Source: JADKCL01 sp046329055 (lineage in GTDB: Bacteria > Bacteroidota > Bacteroidia > J057 > JADKCL01). From it: 64,000 bases of DNA. Positions 36,609-44,462 of this stretch are shown piece by piece (within the stretch, counting starts at the first letter, position 1; every line of letters starts with the position of its first letter). The stretch is taken from contig JAXLVK010000003.1 in assembly GCA_046329055.1 (NCBI GenBank), positions 1 through 64,000 on the forward strand, in the 5' to 3' direction. Position numbers and translations under genes: made by a program. The notes under the pieces are model-generated. The model saw only the letters and a program-made list of their open reading frames with translations, had not been told where the DNA came from and did not search any database.

Positions 36609-36641
36609 TCGCCCCCGGAGCAATCCGGGGGCGATTTGTTT
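36609..36641 (+). terminator. Strong intrinsic terminator after the T9SS cargo gene
   Basis: A perfect 11 bp stem (TCGCCCCCGGA pairing with TCCGGGGGCGA), a GCAA loop, and a T-rich tail (TTTGTTT). It closes the transcription unit of the two T9SS cargo genes. Confidence 0.85.
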
Positions 36642-36698
36642 GGATGGGGTTGAATCTGGCACAGGATTCGGATTCTCCACCACTTGGCAGGGTTTTTG

Positions 36699-36706
36699 TA
36701 TATTTG
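36699..36706 (+). promoter_or_regulatory. Putative -7 element for lptB-GH3
   Basis: TATATTTG, perfect TAnnTTTG, 19 bases before the lptB ATG. There is no well-placed TTG; the nearest is only 12 bases upstream. Confidence 0.5.
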
Positions 36707-36725
36707 TCCCATTCTTGGATCTCCT

Positions 36726-37457
36726 ATGTTGCTTCGCGCCGAAAACTTGGTCAAGACCTACAAGGAACGCACCGTGGTAAACGATGTGAGTCTCGAAGTG
36801 CGCCAAGGTGAGATCGTGGGTTTGCTGGGTCCTAATGGCGCGGGCAAGACCACTACATTTTATATGGTGGTCGGTCTGATCCGTCCCAACCTGGGCAGTG
36901 TCTGGCTGGATGACAAGGAGATCACCCGCATGCCGATGTACCGCCGCGGGCAGATGGGGCTGGGCTACCTCGCTCAAGAGGCATCGGTCTTCCGCAAGCT
37001 CAGCGTGGAGGACAATATCATGGCCATCCTGGAGATGACCAGCAAGCTCACCCGCAAGGAGCGCCGGATGAAGACGGACATGCTCCTCGCCGAGTTTTCC
37101 CTGATGCACGTTCGCAAGAACCAAGGCAACCTGCTCTCCGGTGGCGAGCGTCGTCGTACAGAGATTGCCCGCGCCTTGGCGACAGACCCCAAGTTCATCC
37201 TGTTGGATGAGCCATTTGCGGGTGTGGACCCCATCGCCGTGGAAGAGATTCAGGGCATCGTTCGCAACCTTCAGAACAAAAATATCGGTGTGCTCATCAC
37301 CGACCACAACGTCCACGAGACCCTCGACATCGTGGACCGGGCCTACTTGCTTGTCGAAGGGAAGATCTTCAAATCCGGCACCGCCGAGGACCTCGCGGAG
37401 GACCCCATGGTGCGCAAGGTCTATCTCGGCGACAAGTTCCAACTCAACCGGGGATAA
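36726..37457 (+). CDS. lptB: LPS export ABC transporter ATP-binding protein LptB
   Basis: LptB is the ATPase of the LptB2FGC complex that extracts lipopolysaccharide from the inner membrane and drives it to the cell surface. At 243 residues it has Walker A GPNGAGKTT at 35-43, the Q-loop in YLAQEASVFRKLSV, an ABC signature LSGGERRRTEIARAL near 140, Walker B FILLDEPFAGVDP near 165, and the switch His in TDHNVHETLD. YLAQEASVFRKLSV and the FAGVDPIAV stretch are LptB hallmarks within ABC proteins. The GH3 gene starts immediately after the stop, so they form an operon. Confidence 0.96.
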   Translation: MLLRAENLVKTYKERTVVNDVSLEVRQGEIVGLLGPNGAGKTTTFYMVVGLIRPNLGSVWLDDKEITRMPMYRRGQMGLGYLAQEASVFRKLSVEDNIMAILEMTSKLTRKERRMKTDMLLAEFSLMHVRKNQGNLLSGGERRRTEIARALATDPKFILLDEPFAGVDPIAVEEIQGIVRNLQNKNIGVLITDHNVHETLDIVDRAYLLVEGKIFKSGTAEDLAEDPMVRKVYLGDKFQLNRG

Positions 37458-38984
37458 ATGAGTCTGATCAATTCGATCGCGAGCTGGTACCTGAAGAAGC
37501 GTATCTTCCAGATCGACCTGTTCATGCGTCACCCCATCGAGACGCAGATGGAGGTCTTCCACAAATTGGTCAGGACAGCGGCGGGCACAGATTGGGGCAA
37601 GCGATACGGCTACGGCGACATCCAATCCATCGAGCAATTCCAGGAGCGTGTGCCGGTCGGGACCTATGAGGACCTGTACCCCGAGATCGAGCGGGTGCTG
37701 CGGGGCGAGGAGGATGTCCTGTGGCCGGGCAGCATCAAGTGGTTTTCCAAATCATCCGGCACTACCAATGACCGCTCCAAATTCATCCCGGTGAGCGAGG
37801 AATCCCTGCAGGATTGCCATTTCAAGGGTGGCAAGGACATGCTTGCCATCTATGTGGACCAGCGACCCGACAGCGAGATCTTCTCCGGCCGGGGCTTGCC
37901 CATCGGCGGGAGCCATCAGGTCAACAAGCTGAACGACAACAGTTACTACGGCGACCTGAGCGCGGTCCTCATCCAAAACACCCCCAATGTCTTCAACCTC
38001 TTCCGGGCCACGAGTAAGCGGGTCGCCCTCATGGACAATTGGGAGGAGAAGATCCAGGCGATGGCTGAAACGGTTTTGAACATGAACATCACAAGCATCG
38101 CCGGCATCCCGACTTGGACCATGCTGCTGATGAACCGGGTGATGGACCTGGCCGGAGTCGAGAGTCGCAACATCTTGGAGGTATGGCCAGGCTTGGAGGT
38201 CTATTTCCATGGCGGGGTGAGCATGAAACCCTACCGTCAGCAATTCGAGGCGATGGTGCCCGGCAAGCAGCTGTGGTTTTTTGAGACCTACAATGCCTCC
38301 GAGGGCTTCTTCGCCATGCAGAACGAGCAGGATCGCAGCGACTTGTTGCTGATGCTCGACTATGGGATATTTTATGAATTCATCCGATTGGACGAGGTCG
38401 GCAATCCGCATCCGAAGAGCCTGACGATCGGTGAGGTGGAGGTGGGCGTGACCTACGCCATGGTCATCAGCACCAATGCCGGACTGTGGCGCTACCTCAT
38501 CGGGGACACGGTCCGGTTCACACAATTGTCGCCGCCGAAGATCGAGATTGTGGGCCGCACCAAGCACTTCATCAACTCTTGCGGTGAGGAACTGATGGTG
38601 GACAATGCCGACCGCGCATTGGAACGGGCATGCCACGAAACCTCCTCGCAAATCGACAACTATACGGTGGCCCCGGTATATGGGCAGTCAGGTCAGCCCG
38701 GCTACCATGAATGGTTCATCGAGTTCACGCAACGGCCGGAGGATGTGCAGCGCTTTATGGACATCTTGGACGTGGAACTGCAGGCGATCAATGGGGACTA
38801 TGGCGCCAAGCGAAACCTCAACCTGGGACTGTTGGCACCGCACCTGTACGACATGCCGCGAGGTGCATTTTATGAATGGATGAAGCGGCGCGACAAGCTC
38901 GGTGGGCAAAACAAGGTGCCTCGCCTGAGCAATTCCAGGGAATATGCGGATTCGATCCTAGAAATGTTGCGGCAAGGAGACTGA
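37458..38984 (+). CDS. GH3 auxin-responsive-promoter-family acyl-adenylate amidosynthetase
   Basis: A 508-residue member of the GH3 family, which in plants adenylates jasmonate or auxin and conjugates it to amino acids; bacterial homologues are common in Bacteroidota, with unknown substrates. Seen: the ATP-binding SSGTTNDRSKFIP motif near residue 99, YNASEGFFA near residue 277, and the C-terminal lid region. It begins directly after the lptB stop with no gap, so it is translated from the lptB transcript. Co-localisation with lptB recurs in this phylum, which hints at envelope-lipid or acyl-amide metabolism, but that is inference. Confidence 0.9.
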   Translation: MSLINSIASWYLKKRIFQIDLFMRHPIETQMEVFHKLVRTAAGTDWGKRYGYGDIQSIEQFQERVPVGTYEDLYPEIERVLRGEEDVLWPGSIKWFSKSSGTTNDRSKFIPVSEESLQDCHFKGGKDMLAIYVDQRPDSEIFSGRGLPIGGSHQVNKLNDNSYYGDLSAVLIQNTPNVFNLFRATSKRVALMDNWEEKIQAMAETVLNMNITSIAGIPTWTMLLMNRVMDLAGVESRNILEVWPGLEVYFHGGVSMKPYRQQFEAMVPGKQLWFFETYNASEGFFAMQNEQDRSDLLLMLDYGIFYEFIRLDEVGNPHPKSLTIGEVEVGVTYAMVISTNAGLWRYLIGDTVRFTQLSPPKIEIVGRTKHFINSCGEELMVDNADRALERACHETSSQIDNYTVAPVYGQSGQPGYHEWFIEFTQRPEDVQRFMDILDVELQAINGDYGAKRNLNLGLLAPHLYDMPRGAFYEWMKRRDKLGGQNKVPRLSNSREYADSILEMLRQGD

Positions 38985-38993
38985 GGCAATTCA

Positions 38994-39020
38994 GGAGCTA
39001 ATCCACTGAGCTATCAGGGC
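38994..39020 (-). pseudogene. Fossil of a tRNA 5' half
   Basis: Read on the minus strand this gives a 7-base acceptor-like GCCCTGA followed by TAGCTCAGTGGATTAG, the canonical tRNA positions 8-22 with the D-arm start. The expected GAGC closing of the D stem is missing and no anticodon arm, T arm or 3' acceptor strand follows. It begins ten bases after the GH3 stop. Most likely a remnant left by recombination or loss; chance similarity is possible but 16 bases of tRNA box A is hard to get at random. Confidence 0.45.
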
Positions 39021-39105
39021 TTCCTCCTTCCACAATGAGCTGATATAAATGTGGTTACGGTCCGGAAATTTGTAGAATGTGGAGGGGAATCGGGGAAAAA
39101 TTTTT

Positions 39106-39133
39106 TTGTTTTTCTCAGTGCTTCCTATATTTG
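39106..39133 (+). promoter_or_regulatory. Promoter of rpsT
   Basis: TTG at 39106-39108, a 17-base spacer, then TATATTTG at 39126-39133. The spacer is shorter than in the other promoters of this window. A 40-base leader separates the -7 element from the ATG. The AT-rich stretch before it fits a strong ribosomal-protein promoter. Confidence 0.55.
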
Positions 39134-39173
39134 CAATCCAATTTTTTAAGACTCGAAGAAAATATAGATCGAT

Positions 39174-39428
39174 ATGGCTAATAACCCCGGTGCCAAGAAG
39201 AGAATCCGCCAGAATGCTGTTCGTCGCCTGCGCAACCGCTATCGGCTCCTGACCACCCGGACCGCGATCAAGAAGTTGCGCCACGCTAGCGACAAAGCTA
39301 CTGCGGAAAAACTGCTGCCCGGCACGGTCTCCCTGATCGACAAGTGTGTGAAAGTGAACCTGTTCCACAAGAACAAGGCGAATCGCCTGAAGGGTCACCT
39401 TACCAAGCAGGTTTCGAAACTCTCCTGA
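39174..39428 (+). CDS. rpsT: 30S ribosomal protein S20
   Basis: S20 binds 16S rRNA early in small-subunit assembly. The 84-residue, highly basic protein starts MANNPGAKKRIRQN, matching the family's MANHKSAKKRIRQ opening, and ends in a lysine-rich helix (KANRLKGHLTKQVSKLS). All-helical composition and length are right for S20. It is transcribed alone from its own promoter and ends at a strong terminator 33 bases after the stop. Confidence 0.96.
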   Translation: MANNPGAKKRIRQNAVRRLRNRYRLLTTRTAIKKLRHASDKATAEKLLPGTVSLIDKCVKVNLFHKNKANRLKGHLTKQVSKLS

Positions 39429-39461
39429 GCCCAACTGGGCCGGGATGGCAAGATATTTTTT

Positions 39462-39487
39462 TCCCCGCCATTGGCGGGGTTTTTTTT
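39462..39487 (+). terminator. Intrinsic terminator of rpsT
   Basis: A 7 bp GC stem (CCCCGCC and GGCGGGG), an ATT loop and a run of nine T. A run of T also precedes the stem. Textbook rho-independent terminator. Confidence 0.92.
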
Positions 39488-39488
39488 C

Positions 39489-39539
39489 GACCGCCTGGGA
39501 TTCCATCTCGCCATGTGCCGGATGGAACCTCGGGCGGTC
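39489..39539 (+). repeat. Long imperfect inverted repeat
   Basis: Directly after the rpsT terminator. Arms of about 20 bases (GACCGCC...TTCCATC and GGATGGAA...GGCGGTC) pair at 19 of 20 positions if G-U pairs are allowed, around a 12-base loop. It has no T-tract, so it is not a terminator. It could be a REP-like palindrome, an RNA processing site or a structured leader. Confidence 0.5.
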
Positions 39540-39635
39540 AACTTTTGAGGGCATTCAGTTACCCTGAGTGCAATATTTCCATGGTTGCCCCTGCATTTGC
39601 GCCTATCCTTGCATCGGATTTGAACAAATGCGATC

Positions 39636-40388
39636 ATGCAATACAACGGCAAACCCATTCGAGAGTGGAACGAGTCCGACCGTCCACGTGAAAAGATGAT
39701 GGAGAAGGGCATGGGCGCCCTGACCGACGCGGAACTCCTGGCCATGTTGCTTGCTACAGGCTCACAGCAACACTCAGCCTTGGACCTAGGACGGATTCTG
39801 ATGGATCATTTTGGGGATCTAGGCTCGCTCAGCCGCGCTACGCCACGCGAGCTCATGACCATCCATGGTGTCGGCAAGGCGAAGGCATCGACCATTGCGG
39901 CATCCTTCGAACTCGCTCGGCGCAGCATGGCCCTCGACGCCCGCAAGCGGGTGCTCTCCAGCTCCCATGCAGCTGCCAACTACCTTGTCAAGAAGATCGG
40001 AGATCAAGGCCGAGAGGTGTTTTACCTCATCTGCCTCGACGCCAGCAACGCCATCGTCAGTGAAATGGAATTGCACAGTGGGGGATATGACTTCGTGGCC
40101 GTGGATTCCCGCCTGCTCTTCAAGGAGGCGATCTTGCGCGTCGCCTCGAAAATCCTCGTCGCCCACAATCACCCCAGCGGCAATGTGAATCCCAGTGCGC
40201 AGGATGATGCGCTCACCCGGCATTTGCTGGAAATGTCCAAGGCGGTCGGCATTCCCATGCTGGACCATATCATCGTCACCAAGTCGAGTTGGTACAGCTA
40301 CAGTGATCAGGCGCGATTGCAGGAGTTGGCGCCAGCAGGCTATGTGCTGGACCCAAAGGCGAGGTTCCGGCCGATCAAAACCAGATGA
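39636..40388 (+). CDS. radC: RadC/JAMM-domain protein
   Basis: A 250-residue RadC-family protein. The N-terminal helix-hairpin-helix region (TPRELMTIHGVGKAKAS) is followed by a JAB1/MPN-type metalloprotease-like domain with the motif AHNHPSGNVNPSAQDD, giving H-x-H-P-S-G...D for zinc. RadC was named for a repair phenotype that turned out to belong elsewhere; the domain is now thought to bind nucleic acid or act in stress, with no agreed activity. No mobile-element genes flank it, so it is the chromosomal copy. The TrpF-like gene is convergent, with three bases between. Confidence 0.93.
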   Translation: MQYNGKPIREWNESDRPREKMMEKGMGALTDAELLAMLLATGSQQHSALDLGRILMDHFGDLGSLSRATPRELMTIHGVGKAKASTIAASFELARRSMALDARKRVLSSSHAAANYLVKKIGDQGREVFYLICLDASNAIVSEMELHSGGYDFVAVDSRLLFKEAILRVASKILVAHNHPSGNVNPSAQDDALTRHLLEMSKAVGIPMLDHIIVTKSSWYSYSDQARLQELAPAGYVLDPKARFRPIKTR

Positions 40389-40391
40389 TAC

Positions 40392-40994
40392 TCAAGCGGG
40401 AACCAAGGTCTCGTAGGTGCTGAGAAAGCTGTCGCAGGCATCATAGTCCACTTGTCCAGCTTCATCCACCGCAAATGTCCCGAGGCAAAATCCGAAAGGC
40501 TGTTTGCCCTGATTCTCAAGGCGGTGGAAAATGCTGTCCGGGTCGTTCGAAATCACGATCATCCGGGCAATGAGGCTCGCTTCCATGTTCGACGCATGAT
40601 CCAGGGCTCCGGCAGGCACAAGGAAAAGGGCTGAAGCCGCCTGCGCTTGGATTTCTTGGAGCCTCGCGACGGAGGACGCTGCCCACATTCCCTCAGATGC
40701 GTCATACACCACCGAGGTCTCGAGGTCGGCAACCCAGCTCTCGGGGTAATCCAGCGGCAGCACCACCCCAGCAATCCCAGACTGACTCACGAGGTCCGCG
40801 ATCTCCTCAGGGCGCAGGTGCCCGATGCGGCCATAGCAGTCGATTCCGCTCAGCCATTCCACGATTTCTCGCACAGTCGGTGCCGCCATCCCTCCGGGGC
40901 GCATGTCAAAGCTCACCATGGCGATCCCGACAGCGGCGCAGTAGCGGGCGTCGTGCAGGGTCTTCAGGTCGTCGATCATCAAAATGGGACGCAT
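40392..40994 (-). CDS. Phosphoribosylanthranilate-isomerase-like protein lacking catalytic residues
   Basis: A 200-residue beta/alpha-barrel-like protein resembling TrpF in layout: LMIDDLKTLHDARYCAAVGIAM parallels the TrpF start KICGxTxLEDA...GAD, and GTFAVDEAGQVDYDACDSF parallels the last TrpF helix region around GVExxPGxKD. The general-base cysteine of TrpF (in KxCG) is replaced by Ile/Asp, and the phosphate-loop SSG is weakened. No other trp genes lie nearby. It is therefore probably not the isomerase but a paralogue with another role. I base this on visual alignment of two blocks; the assignment is tentative. Confidence 0.6.
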   Translation of the reverse strand: MRPILMIDDLKTLHDARYCAAVGIAMVSFDMRPGGMAAPTVREIVEWLSGIDCYGRIGHLRPEEIADLVSQSGIAGVVLPLDYPESWVADLETSVVYDASEGMWAASSVARLQEIQAQAASALFLVPAGALDHASNMEASLIARMIVISNDPDSIFHRLENQGKQPFGFCLGTFAVDEAGQVDYDACDSFLSTYETLVPA

Positions 40995-41013
40995 GGCCTT
41001 CTTGGATTTTTTG

Positions 41014-41021
41014 CAAAACTA
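41014..41021 (-). promoter_or_regulatory. Putative -7 element for the TrpF-like gene
   Basis: On the minus strand this reads TAGTTTTG, a perfect TAnnTTTG, 19 bases before the ATG. A TTG lies upstream but 25 bases away, a little far. Confidence 0.4.
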
Positions 41022-41097
41022 CGGAGAAATCCACCCATAGCAGCCCCAAAACTGCCAGTTGAGGCGATTCGGGGCCAAATGCCGGCAGTCTATTTCC

Positions 41098-41105
41098 TAT
41101 CTTTG
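41098..41105 (+). promoter_or_regulatory. -7 element of metG, leaderless
   Basis: TATCTTTG, a perfect TAnnTTTG, then CGCC and the metG ATG. The four-base gap is the same as at rsmI and dacB. No clear -33 TTG. Confidence 0.6.
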
Positions 41106-41109
41106 CGCC

Positions 41110-43209
41110 ATGAACAAGAATCAGCGCTATAAACGCTACACGGTGACGGCAGCCCTGCCTTATGCCAACGGCCCCTTGCACATCGGGCACTTGGCGGGCG
41201 CATACCTGCCGGCGGACATCTATGTCCGCTACCTCAGGGCCACCGGGGAGGATGTCGTTTACATTTGTGGGTCAGACGAGCACGGGACGGCCATCGCCAT
41301 CAAGGCACTCGACGAGGGCACCACGCCCAAGGCCATCGTGGACAAGTACCACACCATCATCAAGGATGCCTTCAAGGAGTTCAAAATTTCCTTTGACATC
41401 TATTCTCGGACCTCGAACCCCATCCACCACGAGACGGCCCAGGAGTTTTTCCTGAAGTTCCACGAGAAGCCTGCTTCCGATCCGCACGCGCTCTTGCGCA
41501 GGAGCAGCGAGCAGCTCTTCGACACGGAAAAGCGCATGTTCTTGGCTGACCGCTTCGTTCAAGGCACATGCCCCAACTGTGGCAATGACCGCGCCTACGG
41601 CAACCAATGCGAAAAATGCGGCAAGGACCTGAGTCCTGAGGAGCTCATCAATCCCAAGTCGAGGGTGTCCGGAACGACTCCCGTCAAGAAGGAAACCGAA
41701 CACTGGTTCCTGCCACTCGACGCGTACAAGCCCTGGCTCGACGAATACATCCTCGAAGGCCACAAAGACTGGAAAGCCAATGTCTATGGCCAATGCAAGG
41801 CTTGGTTGGAGGACTTGAAGCCCCGCGCCATCACCCGCGACTTGGATTGGGGCGTGAAGGTTCCGATTCCGAATGCCGAGGGCAAGGTGCTGTATGTCTG
41901 GTTCGACGCTCCGATCGGGTATGTGTCCGCGACCAAGGAATGGGCGCAGCAGGCTGGCAAGGATTGGGAGCCATATTGGAAGGATCAGGACACCGCGTTG
42001 ATCCACTTCATCGGTAAGGACAACATCGTCTTCCACTGCATCATCTTCCCTTGCATTCTCAAGGGTCAGGGCGACTACATCGTCCCGGTGAACGTCCCGG
42101 CAAACGAGTTCCTGAACCTGGAGGGTGAGAAGATCAGCACCTCCCGGAACTGGGCTGTGTGGATGCATGAGTACCTGCAAGAATTTCCCGGTCAGGTCGA
42201 TGTGCTCCGCTACGTGCTCGCTGCGATCATGCCCGAGACCAAGGACGCGGACTTCACTTGGGAGGACTATCAGACCCGCTGCAACTCCGAGTTGGTGGAC
42301 ACATTTGCGAACTTTGTGAACCGCATCAAAGTGTTGTCCATCAAAAATTTCGGTGCTGTTCCTTCGCGCAAAGAATTAAGTGAACGCGACCTTCAACTGA
42401 TACAAGAGGTAAAAGAGGCTCATGCAAAGATAGGCAAGCTCATAGAGGAGTTTAAGTTCAAGGAAGCCTTGAACGAGATGATGGGAATCGCCAGGTCAGG
42501 CGACCGTTACCTCAGCGAGCTGGAGCCTTGGAAGTTGGTGAAAACCGACAAGGAGGCTGCTGGTCATGTCTTGAATTTGGGCCTGAAGACCGCTGCTGCA
42601 TTGGCTACAGTGGCCGAACCCTTCATGCCTGACACCTCCGCGAAGATTTTCCAAATGCTGGGAATCGAGCCCGTGCGCTGGGAGGAGGCTTCGAGCTACG
42701 AGCATGTGAAGGAGGGTGGCAACCTTGTCGAGATCGCCCACCTGTTCACGCGGGTGCCTGATGAAGTGGTTCAAGCACAGAAGGACAAGCTCCTGAAAAG
42801 CAAGGCCAATCGCCCTGGCGCACCAGCGGAACCTGTAGCCCCTGCCGAGCCCGAGGCCCCCGCAGAAATGCCGCCATTCAAGGAGTACACCTCCTTCGAT
42901 GAATTCCAGAAAATGGACATCCGAATCGGAACCATCCTGGAGGCTGAGCGTGTGCCCAAAAGCAAGAAGCTCCTGAAGCTCCTGATCGAATCCGGCCACG
43001 ACCAACGGGTCATTCTCTCCGGCGTGGCGGAGCACTTCGCTCCGGAGGACCTCGTGGGCAAGCAGTGCACCTTCCTCGCGAATTTGCCGCCGCGCACGAT
43101 GATGAACATGGAATCCAATGGCATGGTCTTGTTCGCGGAGGATTCCAAGGGCAAGCTGCACCTTCTCAGCCCAGTCGGCAAGATCGACAATGGATCTACT
43201 GTGAATTGA
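41110..43209 (+). CDS. metG: Methionyl-tRNA synthetase with C-terminal tRNA-binding domain
   Basis: MetRS attaches methionine to initiator and elongator tRNA-Met. The 699-residue protein starts YTVTAALPYANGPLHIGHL, with the HIGH motif in the expected place, and has a zinc knuckle (CPNCGN ... CEKCG, residues about 157-178) and a KMSKS-equivalent KISTS in GEKISTSRNW. The last ~110 residues are an EMAP-II/Trbp111 domain (MDIRIGTILEAE to GKIDNGSTVN) that helps bind tRNA and dimerise. The linker is Pro/Ala/Glu-rich. The start is supported by the -7 element four bases before it. The marR gene follows 39 bases later. Confidence 0.97.
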   Translation: MNKNQRYKRYTVTAALPYANGPLHIGHLAGAYLPADIYVRYLRATGEDVVYICGSDEHGTAIAIKALDEGTTPKAIVDKYHTIIKDAFKEFKISFDIYSRTSNPIHHETAQEFFLKFHEKPASDPHALLRRSSEQLFDTEKRMFLADRFVQGTCPNCGNDRAYGNQCEKCGKDLSPEELINPKSRVSGTTPVKKETEHWFLPLDAYKPWLDEYILEGHKDWKANVYGQCKAWLEDLKPRAITRDLDWGVKVPIPNAEGKVLYVWFDAPIGYVSATKEWAQQAGKDWEPYWKDQDTALIHFIGKDNIVFHCIIFPCILKGQGDYIVPVNVPANEFLNLEGEKISTSRNWAVWMHEYLQEFPGQVDVLRYVLAAIMPETKDADFTWEDYQTRCNSELVDTFANFVNRIKVLSIKNFGAVPSRKELSERDLQLIQEVKEAHAKIGKLIEEFKFKEALNEMMGIARSGDRYLSELEPWKLVKTDKEAAGHVLNLGLKTAAALATVAEPFMPDTSAKIFQMLGIEPVRWEEASSYEHVKEGGNLVEIAHLFTRVPDEVVQAQKDKLLKSKANRPGAPAEPVAPAEPEAPAEMPPFKEYTSFDEFQKMDIRIGTILEAERVPKSKKLLKLLIESGHDQRVILSGVAEHFAPEDLVGKQCTFLANLPPRTMMNMESNGMVLFAEDSKGKLHLLSPVGKIDNGSTVN

Positions 43210-43248
43210 TCCCCAGGGAGTTCATCGAGTGACGGGACATCGGAAACC

Positions 43249-43695
43249 ATGCGCCTAGAGGACGAAATCAAGACGCGTCAGTTCAGGAATCAGCGGCAGA
43301 AATTGCTGCTGAACATCCTTTATACTCAAGGTTGGCTGATGTCCCGTCAGCTTGAGGTGTTGCAGCGCCACGAGATCACCTCGCAGCAATACAATATCCT
43401 TCGCATTTTGCGGGGACAACACCCTCAGCCCTGCAACGTGGCACTCCTAAAGGAGCGCATGCTGGACAAGCAGTCGGATGTCTCGCGGCTCGTGGACCGC
43501 TTGGTGAAAAAGGGATTGATCGAGCGCACAGTTTCGCCCCACGACCGCCGCAACCTCAATATTTTGATCTCGGAATCGGGATTGGAGCTGCTATCAGTGA
43601 TGCAACCTGAGGTGGATGCGTCCACGGACAACCTGGGCATCTCGGAAGAGGATGCCAAGACGGTCAATGACCTGCTAGACGCAATGCGGGGTTGA
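43249..43695 (+). CDS. MarR-family transcriptional regulator
   Basis: A 148-residue winged-helix repressor. The core is a helix-turn-helix (QYNILRILRGQHPQPCNVALLKERM then LDKQSDVSRLVDRLVKKGLIER) with the wing VSPHDRRNLNILIS, where the D-x-R pair of the wing is typical of MarR proteins. These regulate small-molecule and stress responses, often by binding phenolic ligands or sensing oxidation; the target here is unknown, though a divergent or neighbouring gene is likely. It follows metG in the same direction by 39 bases and is convergent with the glutathione-peroxidase gene six bases away. Confidence 0.9.
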   Translation: MRLEDEIKTRQFRNQRQKLLLNILYTQGWLMSRQLEVLQRHEITSQQYNILRILRGQHPQPCNVALLKERMLDKQSDVSRLVDRLVKKGLIERTVSPHDRRNLNILISESGLELLSVMQPEVDASTDNLGISEEDAKTVNDLLDAMRG

Positions 43696-43701
43696 GAATG
43701 C

Positions 43702-44289
43702 TCAGTTGAGAGCGGCCTCGATCACTTTGAGGACTTCGGGGTCGTCCACCTTTTCGCCGGGCTTGAACATGTGCAGCAGTTTGCCCTCGCGGCTGATCAG
43801 GTATTTTTGGAAATTCCATTTGACTTCGGAATCATCCACCCCATTCAAATCCTTGTGGGTAAGGAATTTGTACAGCTCGACTTGATCTTTTCCTTTGACA
43901 TCGATCTTGGAAAACATGGGGAAGGTCACGTGGAACTTCGTCGAGCAGAAATTCATGATCTCAGCATCGGATCCGGGCTCCTGGCCAGCGAATTGGTTGC
44001 AGGGGAATCCCAAGATTGCCAAGCCTTTCTCGCCATGTGATTCATACAATGCTTGAAGGTCGGTGTACTGTGGGGTATAGCCACATTCACTGGCGACATT
44101 CACGATGAGGAGGGCCTTGCCACGGTAGTCGGCTAGCGAAACATCGTGACCCGAAATGTCCTTGACGGTGTATTGATAGACTGACTGATCCATGTGTTGA
44201 GCAGATAGCAACTGAGGGGACGTCATCAAGCTCGCGAGAAGCAGGAACATGCCCCAAATCCGTTTTGAAATCGATTGTTGAGTTTTCAT
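43702..44289 (-). CDS. Exported glutathione-peroxidase-family thiol peroxidase
   Basis: A 195-residue peroxidase of the GPx fold that reduces peroxides, probably in the periplasm. A signal peptide (RIWGMFLLLASLMTSPQLLSA) is followed by the GPx domain: VNVASECGYTPQY with the peroxidatic cysteine, then GFPCNQFAGQEPG with the Gln and a second Cys, and KWNFQKYLI with the Trp and Asn. The tetrad Cys-Gln-Trp-Asn is thus complete. Bacterial GPx enzymes use thioredoxin rather than glutathione. Convergent with the marR gene. Confidence 0.94.
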   Translation of the reverse strand: MKTQQSISKRIWGMFLLLASLMTSPQLLSAQHMDQSVYQYTVKDISGHDVSLADYRGKALLIVNVASECGYTPQYTDLQALYESHGEKGLAILGFPCNQFAGQEPGSDAEIMNFCSTKFHVTFPMFSKIDVKGKDQVELYKFLTHKDLNGVDDSEVKWNFQKYLISREGKLLHMFKPGEKVDDPEVLKVIEAALN

Positions 44290-44462
44290 CTCGTGTCTTC
44301 AACCAAGGTACTTGGAATTTGTTTCGATGCGTTCGTCACGCCGGGCAATTTCGAGGAAGTGCGCATGGATTTCGATGTATGAGTTTGAAATGAGCTTAGA
44401 AAATGTGAATTTCAGGAATCGGAGAAAAGTTCATCAAGATCAATGTGATATCTATCAATGCC

